Shown in pieces: positions 61,096-64,000 of a stretch of DNA of 64,000 nucleotides. This DNA is from Variovorax paradoxus (lineage in GTDB: Bacteria > Pseudomonadota > Gammaproteobacteria > Burkholderiales > Burkholderiaceae_C). Positions within the stretch are counted from its first letter, which is position 1. Each line of letters opens with the position of its first letter. The translations under genes were made by a program, and so were the position numbers. The stretch is from positions 4,140,001-4,204,000 of the forward strand of contig NZ_LR743507.1 in NCBI RefSeq assembly GCF_902712855.1, given 5' to 3'. The notes beneath the pieces were generated by a model. That model saw only the letters and a list, made by a program, of their open reading frames with translations. It had not been told where the DNA came from and ran no database searches.

Positions 61096-61161
61096 TTACC
61101 GGCCTTTTCCTTCGAAGAAGAAAAAGCCGCTGCGTCCTTGCGGAGTAGTTCGCGGTGTCAT
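61096..61161 (-). CDS. 21-aa leader peptide with Thr and Phe codons
   Basis: The frame starts MTPRTTPQGRSG and ends FFFFEGKGR. Four consecutive Phe codons (TTT TTC TTC TTC) follow three Thr codons at positions 2, 5 and 6. The Phe codons form a hairpin with the last codons of the peptide (GGCTTTTTCTTC against GAAGGAAAAGGCC, UUCG-type loop). AAAGG lies 11 bases before the ATG; a TTG two codons earlier has better spacing. The peptide is followed directly by attenuator arms and then by thrS and, farther on, pheST. Confidence 0.75.
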   Translation of the reverse strand: MTPRTTPQGRSGFFFFEGKGR

Positions 61162-61204
61162 AACCAAGGTGCCTTTCTCGCTCTTGTTGAGTGCAGAGTT
61201 CACA

Positions 61205-61210
61205 ATTCTA
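61205..61210 (-). promoter_or_regulatory. -10 element for the thrS leader transcript
   Basis: Minus-strand TAGAAT lies 44 bases before the leader ATG. The matching -35 (near CGCTGG) is poor. The leader transcript would start near 61197. Confidence 0.4.
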
Positions 61211-61462
61211 GCCTCTATGGCTTCGCCCAGCGGGCTGCACTGTTCTCGGGAGCCAACACTCTCGACGAGCCTATGCCCTGTTTCGATTTCGGGCACATCG
61301 AACACAGACCTACAACGCCGGCAAGGGGCCACGCGAACCGGACCTTCCGCAAGGCAAACAGATCGCTTGGGATGCCAAAAGCATCCCTCGGGCGCGCGAG
61401 CGCGCCACGACCGCACGGTGCAGAAGCAAGATTCCTGCAGCTCCGCGAACCGGCATGCACAG
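61211..61462. other. intergenic stretch, one hairpin
   Basis: No gene is supported between the thrS leader promoter and the aceA terminator. The only structure I see is a perfect 7-bp hairpin GGGATGC-CAAAA-GCATCCC at 61369-61387. I tested by eye for tRNA features and found none. Confidence 0.5.
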
Positions 61463-61489
61463 AAAAAAGCCCAGCACCTGGCTGGGCTT
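61463..61489 (-). terminator. intrinsic terminator of aceA
   Basis: Stem AAGCCCAGC / GCTGGGCTT with loop of five, followed in minus-strand RNA by six U residues, 44 bp after the aceA stop codon. Confidence 0.9.
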
Positions 61490-61532
61490 GAAGTGGCAGC
61501 GAAGCCGCTGCCAAGGAACCGATCCGCGAGGA

Positions 61533-62864
61533 TCAGTGGAACTGTTCTTCTTCGGTCGAGCCCGTCAGCGCCTTGACGCTGGACGAACCGCCCTGGATCA
61601 CCGTGGTGACGTCGTCGAAGTAACCTGCGCCGACTTCCTGCTGGTGCGAAACGAAGGTGTATCCCTTGTCGCGCGCTGCGAACTCGGGCTCTTGCACCAT
61701 GTTCACGTAGTGCTTCATGCCTTCGCCACGGGCATATGCGTGGGCGAACTGGAAGGTGTTGAACCAGTTGACATGGATGCCGGCCAGCGTGATGAACTGG
61801 TACTTGTAGCCCAGCGCCGCCAGGTCTTCCTGGAACGATGCGATCTGCTTGTCGTCGAGGTTCTTCTTCCAGTTGAAAGAAGGCGAGCAGTTGTACGACA
61901 GCAGCTTCCCGGGGCATGCAGCATGCACGGCCTGGGCGAATTCACGGGCAAAGCCGATGTCCGGCACACCGGTTTCGCACCACACCAGGTCGGCATAGGG
62001 CGCATAGGCCACGCCACGGCTGATGGCCTGCTCCAGGCCATTCTTCACGCGGTAGAAACCTTCCTGCGTGCGCTCGCCGGTCAGGAACGGCTTGTCGTTG
62101 GCGTCGTGATCGGAGGTGATCAGGTTGGCGGCTTCCGCATCGGTGCGGGCCAGAACAATGGTCGACACGCCCAGCACGTCGGCGGCAAAGCGCGCCGCGA
62201 TCAGCTTCTCGCAGGCTTCCTGCGTGGGCACGAGAACCTTGCCACCCATGTGTCCGCACTTCTTCACGGCAGCCAGCTGATCTTCGAAATGCACGCCAGC
62301 GGCACCAGCGGTGATCATGTTCTTCATGAGTTCGAAGGCGTTCAGCACGCCGCCGAAACCAGCCTCGGCGTCGGCCACGATCGGCAGGAAGTAGTCGATG
62401 AACTCCTTGTCGCCGGGATTCACGCCGCGGCCCCACTGGATTTCATCGGCACGACGGAAGGTGTTGTTGATCCGGCGGACCATTGTCGGCACCGAGTCGT
62501 ACGCGTAGAGCGACTGGTCGGGATACATGGTTTCCGACGTATTGCCGTCGGCGGCAACCTGCCAGCCAGAGAGGTACACCGCTTCCAGGCCCGCCTTGGC
62601 CTGCTGCATGGCTTGCCCCGCGGAGATCGCGCCGAAGGCGTTGACGTAGCCCTTCTTCGCGCCGCCGTTGATCTTGTCCCACAGTTTTTCAGCGCCGCGC
62701 TTTGCCAGCGTGTGCTCGATAGGGAAAGAGCCGCGAAGACGCACGACGTCGGCAGCGCTGTAGCCGCGCTTGACGCCCTTCCAGCGGGGATCTGTCGCCC
62801 ACTCCTTTTCGAGTGCGGCAATCTGCTGTTCGCGGCTCAGTTGTTCTGTGAGGGTCTGGGGCAT
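61533..62864 (-). CDS. aceA: isocitrate lyase
   Basis: A 443-aa enzyme of the glyoxylate shunt that splits isocitrate into glyoxylate and succinate. Signature residues are KKCGHMGGKVLVPT, with the catalytic Cys in that loop, LARTDAEAANLI and YNCSPSFNWKK. The ATG at 62864 has GGAG six bases before it. The leader carries a palindrome over the -10 box, so expression is probably switched by carbon source. It is single, with its own terminator; malate synthase is not adjacent. Confidence 0.97.
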   Translation of the reverse strand: MPQTLTEQLSREQQIAALEKEWATDPRWKGVKRGYSAADVVRLRGSFPIEHTLAKRGAEKLWDKINGGAKKGYVNAFGAISAGQAMQQAKAGLEAVYLSGWQVAADGNTSETMYPDQSLYAYDSVPTMVRRINNTFRRADEIQWGRGVNPGDKEFIDYFLPIVADAEAGFGGVLNAFELMKNMITAGAAGVHFEDQLAAVKKCGHMGGKVLVPTQEACEKLIAARFAADVLGVSTIVLARTDAEAANLITSDHDANDKPFLTGERTQEGFYRVKNGLEQAISRGVAYAPYADLVWCETGVPDIGFAREFAQAVHAACPGKLLSYNCSPSFNWKKNLDDKQIASFQEDLAALGYKYQFITLAGIHVNWFNTFQFAHAYARGEGMKHYVNMVQEPEFAARDKGYTFVSHQQEVGAGYFDDVTTVIQGGSSSVKALTGSTEEEQFH

Positions 62865-62937
62865 GGTCACTCCGTGAGGTTGGTTGAGGGTCTGGCGTTT
62901 CAGCCGTGGAGTTACTTTAATCCGGCCTCAAACTCTT

Positions 62938-62971
62938 ATGTCTTATAGAAGACATATTTTTCACTCAGCAA
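62938..62971 (-). promoter_or_regulatory. aceA promoter with operator palindrome
   Basis: On the minus strand TTGCTG (62971-62966) and TATAAG (62947-62942) are 18 bases apart. The -10 lies inside a perfect inverted repeat ATGTCTT-ATAG-AAGACAT (62938-62955). The surrounding ~120 bp is far more A/T-rich than the rest of the window. Confidence 0.6.
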
Positions 62972-63010
62972 AATCAATAAGTTAGATCGATATTTCTCAA
63001 TACAAAATTA

Positions 63011-63031
63011 TTTTTCTCATATCGAGAAAAA
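63011..63031. repeat. AT-rich inverted repeat between aceA and the cyclotransferase gene
   Basis: TTTTTCTC-ATATC-GAGAAAAA. In minus-strand RNA it follows the cyclotransferase stop by about 40 bases. The stem is too A/T-rich for a typical terminator. It could be a second regulator site. Confidence 0.4.
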
Positions 63032-63070
63032 ATATTGCAGCGCAACACTCGATGATTTCGCAATACGCAA

Positions 63071-63484
63071 TCAATCTTTCGGTTGTGAAAACGCCGCCCC
63101 CCCGCCCGCGGCGTGCGCGATCCAATCGCCGCTGTCGACGGTGCTTCGGCCAACGATTCGCGATGAATGGATCTCGTAGACCAGGCAGTCGAGCAACTGC
63201 CCGCCGACTTCCACCTGCACTCGCCGCTTGATGTACTCGCCCGAGTCGTCGTCCGCGACTTCCTCGAGTACGTCGAGCGCCGCTTCGACGGAAGGCTCGA
63301 TCGCATAGACCTCGCCCTTCACGCGCGTTGTTCCGCCGAGCACCAGACCCGGATAGGCACCGAGGTCATAGAGCGTGCCAGCGATGCTCGCCTCCCCGAT
63401 CCACACCGGCAGCGGCTTATAGCGTGCGATGTCGTTGTGCCCGCCGCGCCGCAGCGTGCCGTAAACAAGAACGTGGGGCATCAT
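63071..63484 (-). CDS. gamma-glutamylcyclotransferase (AIG2-like) family protein
   Basis: A 137-aa protein with the family's start VLVYGTLRRGG, then YDLGAYPGLVLGG and VKGEVYAIEP, and an acidic segment EEVADDDSGEYIKRRVQV. Such proteins release 5-oxoproline from gamma-glutamyl compounds or amines. AAGGCGG precedes two tandem ATG codons. It is divergent from the EamA transporter gene. Confidence 0.9.
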   Translation of the reverse strand: MMPHVLVYGTLRRGGHNDIARYKPLPVWIGEASIAGTLYDLGAYPGLVLGGTTRVKGEVYAIEPSVEAALDVLEEVADDDSGEYIKRRVQVEVGGQLLDCLVYEIHSSRIVGRSTVDSGDWIAHAAGGGAAFSQPKD

Positions 63485-63521
63485 CGAACCGCCTTCTCCG
63501 AAACAACAGAACTTCAGTCTA

Positions 63522-64000
63522 TTGAACTCCGCTGCCCCCGCACCAGGCCGCCTCGTAGCCTATGGCTGCCTGGCCTTGAGCATGTCGCTCGTCGGCGCCT
63601 ACGTCGCCCTTTCCAAGCCTCTCGTGGTTGCCTTTCCGGTGCTGCTGCTGGCGTGGCTGCGATTCGGCATTGCCGCACTGGCCATGCCGCATTGGCTCAA
63701 GCGCGCGCCCGACGAGCCGCCGATGACGCCGCGCACGCGCGGCCTCGTGTTCCTTGAATCGTTCCTCGGCAACTTCCTGTTCTCGATCTGCATGCTCTAC
63801 GGCGTGAGCCTGACGAGCGCGGTTTCGGCCGGCGTGATCATGGCGTCGATTCCCGCCTGCGTGGCCGTCGCGAGCTGGCTCTTTCTGCGCGAGCGCATCA
63901 CCATGCGCATCGCACTGGCCATCGCGTGCGCAGCATTCGGCATCGGCCTGCTGGCACTCGCGCCAGCGCACACACCGGCGCATGCTCCCGAGCCGGGCGC
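63522..64000 (+). CDS. EamA/DMT-family transporter, 3' end outside window
   Basis: The first 159 codons of a drug/metabolite transporter. Helices are visible in GCLALSMSLVGAYVALSK, FPVLLLAWLRFGIAALAMP, FLESFLGNFLFSICMLYGV, AVSAGVIMASIPACVAVA and RIALAIACAAFGIGLLAL, the usual EamA spacing. I see no ATG before helix 1, so TTG at 63522 is the likely start; an in-frame ATG at 63582 lies inside helix 1. Substrate unknown. Confidence 0.8.
   Translation, partial: MNSAAPAPGRLVAYGCLALSMSLVGAYVALSKPLVVAFPVLLLAWLRFGIAALAMPHWLKRAPDEPPMTPRTRGLVFLESFLGNFLFSICMLYGVSLTSAVSAGVIMASIPACVAVASWLFLRERITMRIALAIACAAFGIGLLALAPAHTPAHAPEPG

Noticed and set aside
61215..61514. 99-codon minus-strand frame between aceA and thrS
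   Set aside because: It crosses the aceA terminator and the thrS leader promoter and lacks a ribosome site or domain.

Overview
The window is GC-rich DNA with dense, strongly G/C-ending codons. It looks like the chromosome of a betaproteobacterium of the order Burkholderiales, most like the Comamonadaceae and probably Variovorax or a close relative. That placement is inferred from gene content: the DUF3182 pair, a TreY/MalQ fusion, the thrS-infC-rpmI-rplT-pheST-ihfA-merR-tRNA-Pro order, and the isocitrate lyase next to it. I see no rRNA, insertion sequence, prophage, integrase or CRISPR array. The region reads as ordinary chromosome with a few accessory cassettes.

Layout. 1-5.4 kb: a 3'-truncated UvrA2-like ATPase, a 68-aa protein, a short tandem palindromic repeat, an alpha/beta hydrolase overlapping a DUF3182 gene, and a small secreted protein, mostly on the minus strand. 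5.5-22.9 kb: one tight minus-strand operon, glgB-glgE-treS/mak-(MscS-like channel)-glgX-treZ-malQ::treY. It encodes both the GlgE route (trehalose to maltose-1-phosphate to alpha-glucan) and the TreYZ route (alpha-glucan back to trehalose), with a membrane protein of the mechanosensitive type in the middle. 23-36 kb: mixed single genes, namely DUF1488, a large lipoprotein hydrolase, a tiny DxDxDG lipoprotein, a PPOX-fold stress protein with an EF-hand membrane protein, kdsA, an S1C protease without signal, DUF4337, a lipocalin, a membrane protein with a (GLL)n microsatellite and an MFS transporter. 35.5-38 kb: an O-methyltransferase and an SDR gene divergent from a TetR regulator, with a palindrome between them. 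38-46.4 kb: a Tat-exported small subunit with a GMC oxidoreductase, then a thiol-redox locus of a thioredoxin-like protein, an OmpR-type regulator, a sensor kinase and a DipZ/CcdA-thioredoxin protein. 46.4-50.2 kb: a LysR-controlled catabolic cassette (class II aldolase, MHS transporter, HCCA isomerase). 50.2-52.7 kb: a LuxR protein with a degenerate HD domain, a secreted hydrolase and a 25-codon small ORF. 52.9-61.2 kb: the minus-strand translation operon thrS-infC-rpmI-rplT-pheS-pheT-ihfA-merR-tRNA-Pro(GGG). 61.5-64 kb: aceA, a gamma-glutamylcyclotransferase-like gene and the start of an EamA transporter.

The regulatory DNA holds the most interesting signals. (1) Upstream of thrS there is a complete transcription attenuator: a 21-aa leader peptide with four consecutive Phe codons and three Thr codons, a terminator, and a mutually exclusive antiterminator arm two bases after the leader stop codon. 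(2) Three near-identical direct-repeat boxes, all in the same orientation and 27-28 nt from a -10-like hexamer, precede the response regulator, the sensor kinase and the thioredoxin-like gene, so they look like one autoregulated regulon. (3) A minus-strand terminator with no gene in front of it ends a possible small RNA that shows an anti-Shine-Dalgarno sequence in a hairpin loop.

All calls come from reading the sequence. No database search was possible, and family names rest on recognised motifs.
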